A stretch of DNA of 41,497 nt from NCBI GenBank assembly GCA_040881995.1, contig JBBECD010000043.1, forward strand, positions 1 through 41,497, read 5' to 3'. Source of the stretch: JAQCEJ01 sp040881995 (GTDB lineage: Bacteria > Planctomycetota > Planctomycetia > Planctomycetales > Planctomycetaceae). Under the pieces are notes generated by a model. The model did no database searches. It was given only the letters and a program-made list of their open reading frames with translations, and had not been told where the DNA came from. Shown here piece by piece: positions 8,066 to 16,042 of this stretch. Each line of letters opens with the position of its first letter. Position 1 is the first letter of the stretch. A program made the translations under genes and the position numbers.

Positions 8066-8740
8066 TTAGATGACGATCGATTCGACGGTCGTGGTGCGTC
8101 CCCCGGCAACGCAGGCCAACGTCTCGTCGCGGCCGGTGTCGCGTGCGGCTTCCGTCTCGCCAGGGACATCCGCCGCCGGTTTCACATCCGCTGTTTCGGG
8201 CGAAGATGATTCCGTCGTCGACGTCGCCAGTTTCTGCATCGCCTCGGCATCCATGCGTCGAAACCAGTAAATGAGCGCGAGCATTGACGGGTATGTGATC
8301 ACGCTGCAAATCGTCGCCACAATCAGCGAACCCACCACCAGCGGCCAGCCGAGATCGGCAAACAGCGTCAGCACGGCGGTCCACGAGTCGCGAATCTCAT
8401 CGGATTTCATGACGCCGTGAAATTGTTCTTTGGAGACGATCCCCTCGATGAACAACGTCCCCACTTTATAGTTGAACCAATAGATGGGGATCATCGTGAT
8501 CGGATTCGAGATGTATACGGTCACGATCGCCGCCATCACGTTGAAGCGGAACAGAGGCCGCGTCAGGAAGACGAACAGCATCACCAGTCCCATTTGGATG
8601 CCCACGGTGGGCGTCATGCCGATCCACATGCCGACGGCGGTGCCGAGCGCGATCGAGTGCGGCGTATCGTCCAATTGAAGAATGGTCCGAAGCAGCATGC
8701 GCGGTGATTTCCACCAGCCGCCCCGTGGGGTGATCGACAT
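8066..8740 (-). CDS. DUF2062 family membrane protein
   Basis: About 224 residues. The core (residues 20-160) has the DUF2062 pattern: a short amphipathic start, HSIALGTAVGMWIGMTPTVG, and hydrophobic helices including LVMLFVFLTRPLFRFN, then YISNPITMIPIYWFNYKVG, with a further pair of helices after residue 125. The C-terminal 50 residues are hydrophilic. Family members are inner-membrane proteins of unknown biochemical role. I start at the ATG at 8740 because AGGA lies eight bases upstream; an in-frame GTG at 8800 would add 20 residues. It lies between the TlpA-like gene and the PfkB kinase on the same strand. Confidence 0.8.
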   Translation of the reverse strand: MSITPRGGWWKSPRMLLRTILQLDDTPHSIALGTAVGMWIGMTPTVGIQMGLVMLFVFLTRPLFRFNVMAAIVTVYISNPITMIPIYWFNYKVGTLFIEGIVSKEQFHGVMKSDEIRDSWTAVLTLFADLGWPLVVGSLIVATICSVITYPSMLALIYWFRRMDAEAMQKLATSTTESSSPETADVKPAADVPGETEAARDTGRDETLACVAGGRTTTVESIVI

Positions 8741-8836
8741 ACCCGGCGTCCTGATTTGTGAATTCGTTCCTGCATTCGTGCTGCCATTGAATACCGGCAC
8801 GGGCCGATGATTCTTACACGAATTTCGCCCGATTTT

Positions 8837-9595
8837 TCATTGTTCTTCCGCCGCCTCTGCGGCGACCAGTTCGGCCGCCAGCGGCTTGATATCTTTTTCG
8901 TAAGAAAATTCTCCGCTCTCTTTCAGCTTTTCGGGGTCTTCGTTGTCGAATCGCTTTGCTAATTCGCCGTCGCGGTTGTAGACATACACGGCGGGAATCG
9001 ACGCCAGTTTCAACTGCTCGAACAAGACTTCCGCCTCGACGGTCATGACGACGTTGATGAGATCGGCCGCATCGTTCTCGTTGAGGAAATTCTGCACTTC
9101 TTCGCGAAAACTCTCAGGAGGCGAGTCGGGGAGTCCGTCATAGTTGCAACTGGCGGAGATGCAAACGACATCTTCGCCGTATGTTTTCTGCAATTCGACC
9201 AGATGGGGGAATTCGCGAACGCAGGGGGCGCACCAGGTCGACCAGTAATCGACGACGACGACTTTGCCTTTGTGTTCGGCGATCAATTCCTCGAGTTCTT
9301 CGAGGTTTTTGAAGAGCAGTTTGTCGTCCGTCGCCGCCTGATCCGTATCCGAATCAGTATCGGATTTCGACTCGGCATCCGTCGAGGCCGATTCCGATGA
9401 TGCCGATTCTGCCGGTGGATCGGCTTTTGGTTGGGCGTCGGTTCCGTCGTTCGCCGCTGGTGCCGGGGCGGTCGTTTCTCGCCCGTCACCTTCGGCGACG
9501 CCCCCCGACTTCATCTCACCGCCGTCGCAACCAATCAGCGCGCCGAGTAACGCCGCAAACACGAATGTTGAAAGTATATGTTTGATATTGGACAT
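8837..9595 (-). CDS. TlpA/ResA-like thioredoxin-fold lipoprotein
   Basis: A 252-residue exported thiol-disulfide protein. The signal peptide ends in the lipobox LIGC (Cys23). Residues 24-92 are a low-complexity Ala/Ser/Asp/Glu linker that probably spaces the domain from the membrane. The thioredoxin fold starts near 93 and carries WCAPC with Cys122 and Cys125, preceded by KVVVVDYWST, as in TlpA and ResA. Such proteins reduce disulfides outside the cytoplasm, often the CxxCH of apo-cytochromes c. The upstream gene in this run encodes a cytochrome with two CxxCH sites, so a maturation role is plausible but unproven. AGGAGA sits about eight bases before the ATG. Confidence 0.87.
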   Translation of the reverse strand: MSNIKHILSTFVFAALLGALIGCDGGEMKSGGVAEGDGRETTAPAPAANDGTDAQPKADPPAESASSESASTDAESKSDTDSDTDQAATDDKLLFKNLEELEELIAEHKGKVVVVDYWSTWCAPCVREFPHLVELQKTYGEDVVCISASCNYDGLPDSPPESFREEVQNFLNENDAADLINVVMTVEAEVLFEQLKLASIPAVYVYNRDGELAKRFDNEDPEKLKESGEFSYEKDIKPLAAELVAAEAAEEQ

Positions 9596-9689
9596 AACCG
9601 TATTCTCCTTCTCCCTCTGGTTCCGTCAATGCGAAATACTTTTTCAGATACAACGGCCGCGGCGCGGATTGACGCGTATCGGCCGTCGC

Positions 9690-11561
9690 CTATTTTTCCA
9701 CTTTAATCAACTTCGCCGCCTCCGCCGCGGGGACCGGATCCTCATACGGCAGGGCTTTGAGGAATTCAACCAGATCCGAAACCTCGTCGTCGCTGAGATG
9801 GCTCGTCTTGCCGTGTTTGTCGCCCTGGTTGTTCGTCGTCAGCACGTCTTTGAGCATGGCGGCTTTGCCGTGATGCAGATAGGGAGCACTGCGATACACG
9901 CCCAGCAGGGTCGGCGTGTCGTACTTCGGTCCTAGTTTTTCGCTGGGGTCGTCTCCTCCCGTGCCGACGTCGTGCATGATCAGCTTGTTCAGCGGATTGG
10001 AATCGGTATAAAACGGTCCCGCATGACATTCGGCGCAGCGTGTCTCGTTCGCAAAAAAGACCTGCTTGCCGCGCTCAGCCGCCGGGGTCAGTCCTCCTTT
10101 CGAGTAGGGACTCATCGAAAATTTGTGCGAATTGGCGTAAGCCGCGAGGGCGTCGAGTGCGTCCGAAAGTTTGCCGTTCGGACCTTCCAGTGAGGGCTGG
10201 ACGACCCCATTGAGCAATCCTTGTCCCTGCATCAGCGGACCGCGAATGGTATGTTCGAAGTCCTGCACTTCGTCGCGGTCGGCCGACCAGTGCAGCGGAT
10301 GCGTCCACGCCAGCCCGGCGAGCGGCTGCGTGTCGCGTAGTCCTTCGGGGTTTTGCCAGACCCTGCCGTCGTGCTGACCATCGGGATGACAGCTCGAACA
10401 CGAAATCCAGCGGCGGCCCGACATCGGTTGCATCGCCCGATAAAACAAGACTTTCCCCAGCCGTTGATCGTCAGGAAGCGGATTCTCGCAGACTTCGATC
10501 GTCCCGCGAACCTTCATCGACTCGGCATCGATGACTGCAATGTTAAAATCGAGCGACTGATACACGTAGACCGTCTTGCCATCGTTCGAAACACGCACGG
10601 CACGCGGGTTTTTGCCGATCTGCAAATAGGCCCGATAATTCAATTCGCGATAATCGTCGTCGATGACGTTGCAGGCGAACATGTCGTCGGTCCCGGCGAA
10701 GACGACATACAGTTGTTTGCCGTCGGGCGAGATGCCGGTCTCCCACGGATTGGCGGTGACGAGCGCCCCGAGAAAGGCATCCATCGGGACCGGTTTGATC
10801 CGCGTGGCCGATTTTGTTTTTTGTTCTGCTTGCGGTCGGGTATCCATCACGGTGACATACGGAAAGATCGACCCCTCGCCGTGGGCCGTCGTAATCCGCG
10901 AGCGGATGTGCGTCACGTACAACTTGGGTCGCGACGGGTGAATCGTGAGCTGCCGCGAGAGGTTATACCCCGAGGCTCCCTGCCAGCGGTCGACGACTTG
11001 CCCGTCGGCGAGGGAAACGCCGACCACGACGGCGGTGTAGTATTCGCTGGCATACAGCGTCTGTTCGTCGGCGGAGAGCGCCAATCCCTTCAGAAACGAA
11101 CCGACTTCGAATTCGTGCAGAATCGTGTGGTCTGCCGTATCGATTTCCACGACGCGGCCCGGGAAATCGAGCGTGGCATACACCCGCGTGCCAGCTTTGT
11201 TGCTGACGATGCCGTACGGTTCATCGAAGACCTCGACGGTAGCGATCTCGGCGGCGGTATCGGCGTCGCAGAACATAATCAGATCGTCGGCGTAAACTGC
11301 GATCGCCAGTTGATGCGTCTCGCCGACGAACGTCACTCCTTCCGGTTTCGCGCCGACGGTGAATTCGCGCAGTTTTTGATTTGTGGTGAGATCGACGATC
11401 GTCACCGTCCCCGAGTCGCGGTTGGAGCACGCCAGGAGCGTGCCGTCGGCGGAAATATCCATCAGGCCGTTCGACGAACCGGCGTGCACCAACGAGGGCG
11501 TCATCGGCATGGCACAGATCATGGCAACACAGAAACCAAACCGGCGAACAGATACATGCAT
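9690..11561 (-). CDS. Beta-propeller fused to dihaem cytochrome c peroxidase-like domain
   Basis: A 623-residue exported protein. Residues 1-26 are a signal peptide (MHVSVRRFGFCVAMICAMPMTPSLVHA). Residues 30-355 are YVTN/WD-like beta-propeller blades (for example ISADGTLLACSNRDSGTVTIVDL and the later SPDGKQLYVVFAGT). The C-terminal part has two c-type haem sites, CSSCH at 388-392 and CAECH at 509-513, as in MauG/cytochrome c peroxidase relatives. Planctomycetes carry many such fusions; the electron donor and substrate are unknown. The frame is open to 11729, but the added 56 residues precede the signal peptide and look spurious. It heads a minus-strand run followed by a TlpA-like lipoprotein. 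Confidence 0.88.
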   Translation of the reverse strand: MHVSVRRFGFCVAMICAMPMTPSLVHAGSSNGLMDISADGTLLACSNRDSGTVTIVDLTTNQKLREFTVGAKPEGVTFVGETHQLAIAVYADDLIMFCDADTAAEIATVEVFDEPYGIVSNKAGTRVYATLDFPGRVVEIDTADHTILHEFEVGSFLKGLALSADEQTLYASEYYTAVVVGVSLADGQVVDRWQGASGYNLSRQLTIHPSRPKLYVTHIRSRITTAHGEGSIFPYVTVMDTRPQAEQKTKSATRIKPVPMDAFLGALVTANPWETGISPDGKQLYVVFAGTDDMFACNVIDDDYRELNYRAYLQIGKNPRAVRVSNDGKTVYVYQSLDFNIAVIDAESMKVRGTIEVCENPLPDDQRLGKVLFYRAMQPMSGRRWISCSSCHPDGQHDGRVWQNPEGLRDTQPLAGLAWTHPLHWSADRDEVQDFEHTIRGPLMQGQGLLNGVVQPSLEGPNGKLSDALDALAAYANSHKFSMSPYSKGGLTPAAERGKQVFFANETRCAECHAGPFYTDSNPLNKLIMHDVGTGGDDPSEKLGPKYDTPTLLGVYRSAPYLHHGKAAMLKDVLTTNNQGDKHGKTSHLSDDEVSDLVEFLKALPYEDPVPAAEAAKLIKVEK

Positions 11562-11730
11562 CGGCTGAATCCTCGACTCAAATTCGGGTTGAGTTGTCGG
11601 GTGAAGCGGGATGAGCGGACGTCGCCGCGCGGCGATGTTTTTCTCCCCGGCGCCAAAACGCTGCGGGACTGTGTAACATAACAGACGAGGGGAGATTCGT
11701 GAAAGGGGAAGGCTCTCTTGACGATCCAAA

Positions 11731-11860
11731 GTGGTGTCCTAATTTGGGTGGCACGTCCCGGAGTCTTCGACGGGCGTGTCGATTGCTGAAGAGAACCACG
11801 CCCTTCGCAAAGCCTCAGGGACGTGCCACCCGCTGAACTCTTCCAAATTAGGACGCCACC
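11731..11860. repeat. Long imperfect inverted repeat (family G), 130 bp
   Basis: Two arms carry the same sequence in opposite directions: GTGTCCTAATTTG, GGTGGCACGTCCC and GGGCGTG in the left arm (from 11733), and CACGCCC, GGGACGTGCCACC and CAAATTAGGAC in the right arm (to 11860). The right arm has an insertion of about 11 bp between its two conserved blocks. The element lies in the 405-bp divergent region between the peroxidase gene and the formylglycine-generating enzyme gene. It looks like a small non-autonomous dispersed element or a hairpin-forming regulatory region. The rest of this gap shows no gene I can support. Confidence 0.7.
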
Positions 11861-11966
11861 GATCCAATCTCCGCTTCAGACTCGATTCTTTGGCCCCTTT
11901 TCGATAAGGTGGAACGAGGGCTCGAACATGTGATTGTACGCCAATTTCGCGAAAGAGAAATGGGCC

Positions 11967-13124
11967 GTGAACACCAACTTAAAGACTTCACCACGTCCTT
12001 GCCTGCAATGGCTCGCGCTCACATTGGGGCTCGTCGCGTCGTTGGGATTTTTGGCCTATGCGGTGAATCGAGAATCCGAAGTCGCCACAACTCTGCTAGT
12101 TCCAGCGGCGGAATCGCCGGAGCCCTCGAAGACACTCAGTTCTCCCTCCGCCGCCCCGGCGCTGATCGTCGAACCACCGGCCGACGGTTCTCCTCCCGCG
12201 GGAATGGTCTGGATTCCCGGCGGCGAATTCGACATGGGGAACGATAACGGCCAGGCCGATGAGGCCCCGGTGCATCGCGTCGCCCTCGACGGATTCTGGA
12301 TGGATGAAACCGAAGTCACCAACGCGCACTTCGCCGAGTTCGTTAAAGCGACCGGTTACGTGACGATTGCCGAATCCGCGCCGAAACCCGAAGACCTTGT
12401 CGGCGTCGATGTGAGCGATATTCCCCCGGAGAATATGGTTCCCGGTTCGGTCTGCTTCAATCCGAAATTCGATTGGCAAACCCTGCGGAAGGATTCCCCC
12501 CTCTGGCCGTATCAGGTCTGGAAGTACATTCCCGGAGCCGACTGGCGGCATCCCGCGGGGGAAGAGTCGTCGATCGATGCCATCATGGACCACCCCGTCG
12601 TGCATGTCTCGTGGAAGGACGCCGTCGCTTACGCCGAGTGGGCCGGCAAACAGTTGCCGACCGAAGCCGAGTGGGAGTATGCCGCCCGTGGCGGGCTCGC
12701 GGGCAAAACGTTTCCTTGGGGTGATGAACTCCAGCCGGAGGGGAAGTGGGTCAACAACATCTGGCAGGGTATCTTCCCCGCAGAAAACCGGAACGAAGAT
12801 ACCTTCACGACCACTGCCCCCGTGAAGTCGTTTCCGGCGAACGGGTACGGCCTTTACGAAATGTCGGGCAACGTCTGGGAATGGTGTCAGGATAACTATC
12901 GCCCCGAGACGTATCAGTTCTCGGAACTCCGCAACCCGCAAGGCCCCGCCGCCAGTCTCGACCCGCTCGAACCGACGATTCCCAAGCGCGTCCAGCGCGG
13001 CGGTTCGTTTATGTGCAGCGACAATTACTGCACCGGCTACCGCGTCTCCGCCCGCATGAAAGGCGACCCCGGCACGGGAACGTCGCACTGCGGGTTTCGC
13101 TGCGTGAAGTCGCCGGGGAGATAA
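11967..13124 (+). CDS. Formylglycine-generating enzyme (sulfatase activator)
   Basis: About 385 residues with an N-terminal membrane anchor or signal (CLQWLALTLGLVASLGFLAY). The FGE-sulfatase domain starts at MVWIPGGEFDMGND and includes DETEVTNAHFAEFV, HVSWKDAVAYAEWAGKQLPTEAEWEYAARGG, MSGNVWEWCQD and a closing CGFRC. The copper-binding pair of true FGE is present in GGSFMCSDNYCTGYR, Cys350 and Cys355 by my numbering, matching GGSYMCxxxYC of the human enzyme. That separates it from PvdO/EgtB-type relatives, so it probably oxidises the sulfatase active-site cysteine to formylglycine. No ATG precedes the domain; I choose the GTG at 11967, with TTG at 11934 as alternative. No sulfatase lies in the window. 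Confidence 0.85.
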   Translation: MNTNLKTSPRPCLQWLALTLGLVASLGFLAYAVNRESEVATTLLVPAAESPEPSKTLSSPSAAPALIVEPPADGSPPAGMVWIPGGEFDMGNDNGQADEAPVHRVALDGFWMDETEVTNAHFAEFVKATGYVTIAESAPKPEDLVGVDVSDIPPENMVPGSVCFNPKFDWQTLRKDSPLWPYQVWKYIPGADWRHPAGEESSIDAIMDHPVVHVSWKDAVAYAEWAGKQLPTEAEWEYAARGGLAGKTFPWGDELQPEGKWVNNIWQGIFPAENRNEDTFTTTAPVKSFPANGYGLYEMSGNVWEWCQDNYRPETYQFSELRNPQGPAASLDPLEPTIPKRVQRGGSFMCSDNYCTGYRVSARMKGDPGTGTSHCGFRCVKSPGR

Positions 13125-13279
13125 ATGACGAATGTCGAAATCCGAATGTCGAATCAAATCCGAATGACGAAGCCCGAATGTCCAAATGATTGCACGAACG
13201 CGCAACGATTCGTCATTTGATCATTCGGACTTCGTCATTGATTCGACATTCGGATTTCGACATTCGGATTTCGCGATCT
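13125..13279. repeat. Intergenic repeat family B, copy 2 (overlaps the 3' end of hemY)
   Basis: The left arm (13125-13187) is built of AATGACGAATGTCGAAATCC-type units directly after the FGE stop. The right arm (13209-13278) has the complementary units TCGTCATTTGATCATTCGGA and TTCGACATTCGGATTTCG. The right arm covers the stop codon and the last 16-17 codons of the convergent protoporphyrinogen oxidase gene. Copies 1 and 3 also separate convergent genes. Confidence 0.75.
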
Positions 13280-14699
13280 TGTCCGCCGCCTGTTCGCCGC
13301 TGTGGATGCAATCGGGAATGCCGACCCCTTCATACGCATTCCCGGCGAGGGCCAATCCTGGGTGAGCCGTCAATCGCTCGAAAATCGCCGCGATGCGCGA
13401 TTTGTGTCCCACGTGGTACTGCGGCATGCCGCGCGGGTAACGGACGACGCGGAGGAAGGTCGGTTGTCCCGTCACGCCCAGCAGATCGCCGAGTTCCCGG
13501 CGGACGAGTAGTTCGATCTCGGCGTCGTTCAAGTTCACCAACTCGGGCTGCAGCGCACCGCCGACGAACGTCCGCAGCAGAACTTCCCCTCGCGGTGCGC
13601 GATCGGGGAATTTGCGGCTCGAAAACGAAATGGCCAACACCTGGCGATGTTCGCAGGCCGGAACGACCAGGCCGAAGGCATCGAGCGGATGACACACATT
13701 CTGCAACCGATGACCGGAAACCACCACCACGCTGCTGGCGTAGTCAATCGCCGCCAGATCGTCGGCAAGTTGTGAATCGATCGATTTCACAAGCTCCGCC
13801 GCGCGATAGGCCGGCGTGGTGAGGACGACCGCGTCAAATTCTGTTGTCGTGCCGTCGTTCAATGCTAAAGCGTAGCATCCCGATGGTTTCTCCGAATCGG
13901 CGAGAGACGCAATCGGCGCGTTCAATCGCAACGTCGCGTGCGGCGTGATTCGCTCGACGAGCCGATCGATCAGTTCCGACATGCCGTGCGGGAAACTGAC
14001 AAACAGGCCGTAGCGGGCGCCGGCATCCTCTGGGCGTGATGCAGCCGCTTTCGCGCAGGCTTGTCGCCGCATCGCGCGGATCAGACTGCCGTGTTCGCGC
14101 TCCATCGTCACGAATCGCGGCAGCGTCGCAGCGAGACTGAGTTTCTCGGGGTCGGCGGTGTAAATCCCGCCGACGAGCGGCTGCACCAGGCGATCGAGCA
14201 CTTCGCCGCCGAACCGCCGCCGAATAAAATGGGCGACGCTTTCGTCGCCGGTTTCCGTGCGGCGGCGGACGAAATATTCGCACGCCATCCGCAGTTTCCC
14301 CCACGGGCTGAAAATCGGCGTCTTGACGATCGGCCAGATTTTGCTCGGCGCCATCAACACGAAACCCTCGGGAACGGAAACCGGCTTGCCGTTGCGAATC
14401 ACCAGCGAACCGCGATGTTTTTCCTCCGTCGCGATGATCCGCTCCCCCAGCCCGATGCGGCGGCAAAGATCGACGCCCCACGGCTTGTCGGTCAGAAAGT
14501 TATCGGCTCCCTGTTCGACGAGATAGTTGTCGATCTGATGCGTGCCGACCACCCCCCCCCAGCGCGGGCCCGCTTCGAAGAGCGTGACGTGAAATCGCTG
14601 TGTTGATTCTCGATTGAGTTCCACAAACCGGTGCGCACACGCCAACCCGGTGATCCCCCCTCCGACGATCGCAACTCGCTTCGACCCCGTCTGCGACAT
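13221..14699 (-). CDS. hemY: Protoporphyrinogen oxidase (oxygen-dependent type)
   Basis: A 492-residue FAD enzyme of the HemY/PPOX type, which oxidises protoporphyrinogen IX (or coproporphyrinogen III in the coproporphyrin route) during haem synthesis. The dinucleotide fold VAIVGGGITGLACAHRF is at residues 9-25, followed by GPRWGGVVGTHQIDNYLVEQGADNFL, typical of this family. The C-terminal FAD motif GLALAGNAYEGVGIPDCIHSG is close to the end. Oddity: the last 16 residues (SECRNPNVESMTKSE region) are encoded by a family B intergenic repeat, so the original stop has apparently been overrun. It starts with ATG, 17 bp after hemE on the same strand, so one operon is likely. Confidence 0.9.
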   Translation of the reverse strand: MSQTGSKRVAIVGGGITGLACAHRFVELNRESTQRFHVTLFEAGPRWGGVVGTHQIDNYLVEQGADNFLTDKPWGVDLCRRIGLGERIIATEEKHRGSLVIRNGKPVSVPEGFVLMAPSKIWPIVKTPIFSPWGKLRMACEYFVRRRTETGDESVAHFIRRRFGGEVLDRLVQPLVGGIYTADPEKLSLAATLPRFVTMEREHGSLIRAMRRQACAKAAASRPEDAGARYGLFVSFPHGMSELIDRLVERITPHATLRLNAPIASLADSEKPSGCYALALNDGTTTEFDAVVLTTPAYRAAELVKSIDSQLADDLAAIDYASSVVVVSGHRLQNVCHPLDAFGLVVPACEHRQVLAISFSSRKFPDRAPRGEVLLRTFVGGALQPELVNLNDAEIELLVRRELGDLLGVTGQPTFLRVVRYPRGMPQYHVGHKSRIAAIFERLTAHPGLALAGNAYEGVGIPDCIHSGEQAADKIAKSECRNPNVESMTKSE

Positions 14700-14716
14700 G
14701 GCTCACCTGTCCCACG

Positions 14717-15775
14717 TCATCGAGATGATGCCAGCTCGGCGGAGTAATCGTGCACGAACTTAATCAGCGATTTCACCTTCTCCGGGTCGGTTCCCGGCAA
14801 AATGCCGTGACCAAGATTGAAGATGTGTCCCGGCCTGTTTTTGGCCGCGTCGAGGATGCGTTTCGATTCCCGTTTAATCACCGGCCAATCGGCGAACAGC
14901 ACCACGGGGTCGAGGTTCCCCTGCACGGCGCAGTCGTGGCCGACGGTCTCCCAGCCGGCGTCGAAATCGACGCGCCAGTCGAGACCGATCACGGTTCCGC
15001 CGGCTTCGCGAATCGCCGGGAGCAACGCGGGGTTTCCGGTCGCGAAATGAATCAGCGGCACATCCGCCGGCAGGGTGTCGATGATTTTTTTCGAGTAGCG
15101 CAGCACGTGCGTGCGGTAATCATAAGGCGATAAACATCCGGCCCAACTGTCGAAAATCTGCACCGCCTGACAACCCGCTTCGATTTGCGCCCGCAGGTAA
15201 TCGATCAGGCTGTCGGTGAGTCGGCTCATCACGGCGTCCCACGCGGCGTCGTCGCCGTGCATCAGTTTTTTGGTGTGCAGATAATGCCGCGAGCCCCCTC
15301 CTTCGATGGCATACGAAGCCAGCGTAAACGGCGCCCCGGCGAAGCCGATCAGCGGGATGCCAGCGGGCAAGTCCTTCCGAACCAGCCTCACCGTCTCGAA
15401 GACGAAGTCGAGCGACGACATGTTTTCGACCGGATGAAAGCGATCGATATCGGCGGCGGTGCGAATCGGATTATGAATCACCGGGCCTTCCCCCTGGGCG
15501 TACTCCAGGTGCATCCCCATCGGTTCCAGAATCGGCAGCAAGTCCGAAAACAAAATCGCCGCATCGACGCCGAGAGTCTCGCGGGCAGTGAGCGTCACCT
15601 CGGCGGCGAGATCTGGCCGCTTGCAGAGTTCGAGAAACGTGACCTGATTACGGACCGCCATATATTCGGACATGTAGCGTCCCGCCTGGCGCATCAGCCA
15701 AATCGGCGTCGCCGCCACCCGCTCGCGCCGGCAGGTTTTGAGGAACAGACTCTGTTGAAATTCTTTTGTCAGCAA
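14717..15775 (-). CDS. hemE: Uroporphyrinogen decarboxylase
   Basis: A 352-residue cytoplasmic enzyme converting uroporphyrinogen III to coproporphyrinogen III by four decarboxylations. The family signature WLMRQAGRYMSEY is at 26-38, with the propionate-binding arginines Arg29 and Arg33. DAAILFSDLLPILEPMG holds the catalytic Asp region, and PLIGFAGAPFTLASYAIEGGGS and DSWAGCL are also conserved. The end (HGILPGTDPEKVKSLIKFVHDYS) is standard, so it is full length. No ATG is available near the N-terminus. The start is TTG at 15775, supported by AAGGAG at 15785-15790, nine bases upstream. It precedes hemY by 17 bp. Confidence 0.95.
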   Translation of the reverse strand: MLTKEFQQSLFLKTCRRERVAATPIWLMRQAGRYMSEYMAVRNQVTFLELCKRPDLAAEVTLTARETLGVDAAILFSDLLPILEPMGMHLEYAQGEGPVIHNPIRTAADIDRFHPVENMSSLDFVFETVRLVRKDLPAGIPLIGFAGAPFTLASYAIEGGGSRHYLHTKKLMHGDDAAWDAVMSRLTDSLIDYLRAQIEAGCQAVQIFDSWAGCLSPYDYRTHVLRYSKKIIDTLPADVPLIHFATGNPALLPAIREAGGTVIGLDWRVDFDAGWETVGHDCAVQGNLDPVVLFADWPVIKRESKRILDAAKNRPGHIFNLGHGILPGTDPEKVKSLIKFVHDYSAELASSR

Positions 15776-15802
15776 AACGGCGTTCTCCTTTTCGAATTCC
15801 AG

Positions 15803-15808
15803 ATTGTA
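15803..15808 (-). promoter_or_regulatory. Candidate -10 box for hemE-hemY
   Basis: TACAAT on the minus strand, 27 bases before the TTG start of hemE, matches the -10 consensus at five of six positions. The expected -35 position falls in the adjacent family A repeat (TCGCGT) and does not match the consensus, so the assignment is tentative. Confidence 0.3.
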
Positions 15809-15817
15809 ACATCGGTC

Positions 15818-15852
15818 AGCCGCGACGCGAAGGCTCTGCGCAGCGGAGCGCG
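15818..15852 (+). repeat. Intergenic repeat family A, long form
   Basis: AGCCGCGACGCGAAGGCTCT followed by GCGCAGCGGAGCGCG. It is nearly the same as the copy at 33752-33790. It lies just upstream of hemE and next to the family D double hairpin. Confidence 0.65.
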
Positions 15853-15856
15853 TTTT

Positions 15857-15926
15857 CTTTTAGCCCCCGGCGAGTTGCCGGGGGTCTTCGCCTGGTCTTC
15901 CCCCGGTCATTGACCGGGGGCTAAAA
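15857..15926. repeat. Family D double hairpin (TTTTAGCCCCCGG type)
   Basis: Two consecutive hairpins: CCCCCGGC-GAGTT-GCCGGGGG, then CCCCCGGTCA-T-TGACCGGGGG. The whole unit is bounded by TTTTAGCCCCCGG on the left and CCGGGGGCTAAAA on the right, so the outer ends can also pair. It lies between the divergent hemE and HpcH/HpaI aldolase genes. Function unknown. Confidence 0.7.
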
Positions 15927-15974
15927 GACGAGAATGAATCGACACGTTTGATGGCACGTCGATTCGAATTTCGT

Positions 15975-15980
15975 TATGAT
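15975..15980 (+). promoter_or_regulatory. Candidate -10 box for the HpcH/HpaI aldolase gene
   Basis: TATGAT matches the -10 consensus at five of six positions; no convincing -35 box is found at the usual distance. Transcription from here would begin near 15987, close to the upstream GTG at 15995, which favours one of the later starts. Confidence 0.25.
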
Positions 15981-16042
15981 CGGCGGATGTCGATGTGAAC
16001 CGGATGACGACGAGTTACGAGATCAGCAGAGGACATGGCGCC

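Noticed and set aside
10353..11681. 442-codon plus-strand open frame opposite the propeller-peroxidase
   Set aside because: Shadow frame; the minus-strand protein has two CxxCH sites and propeller blades.
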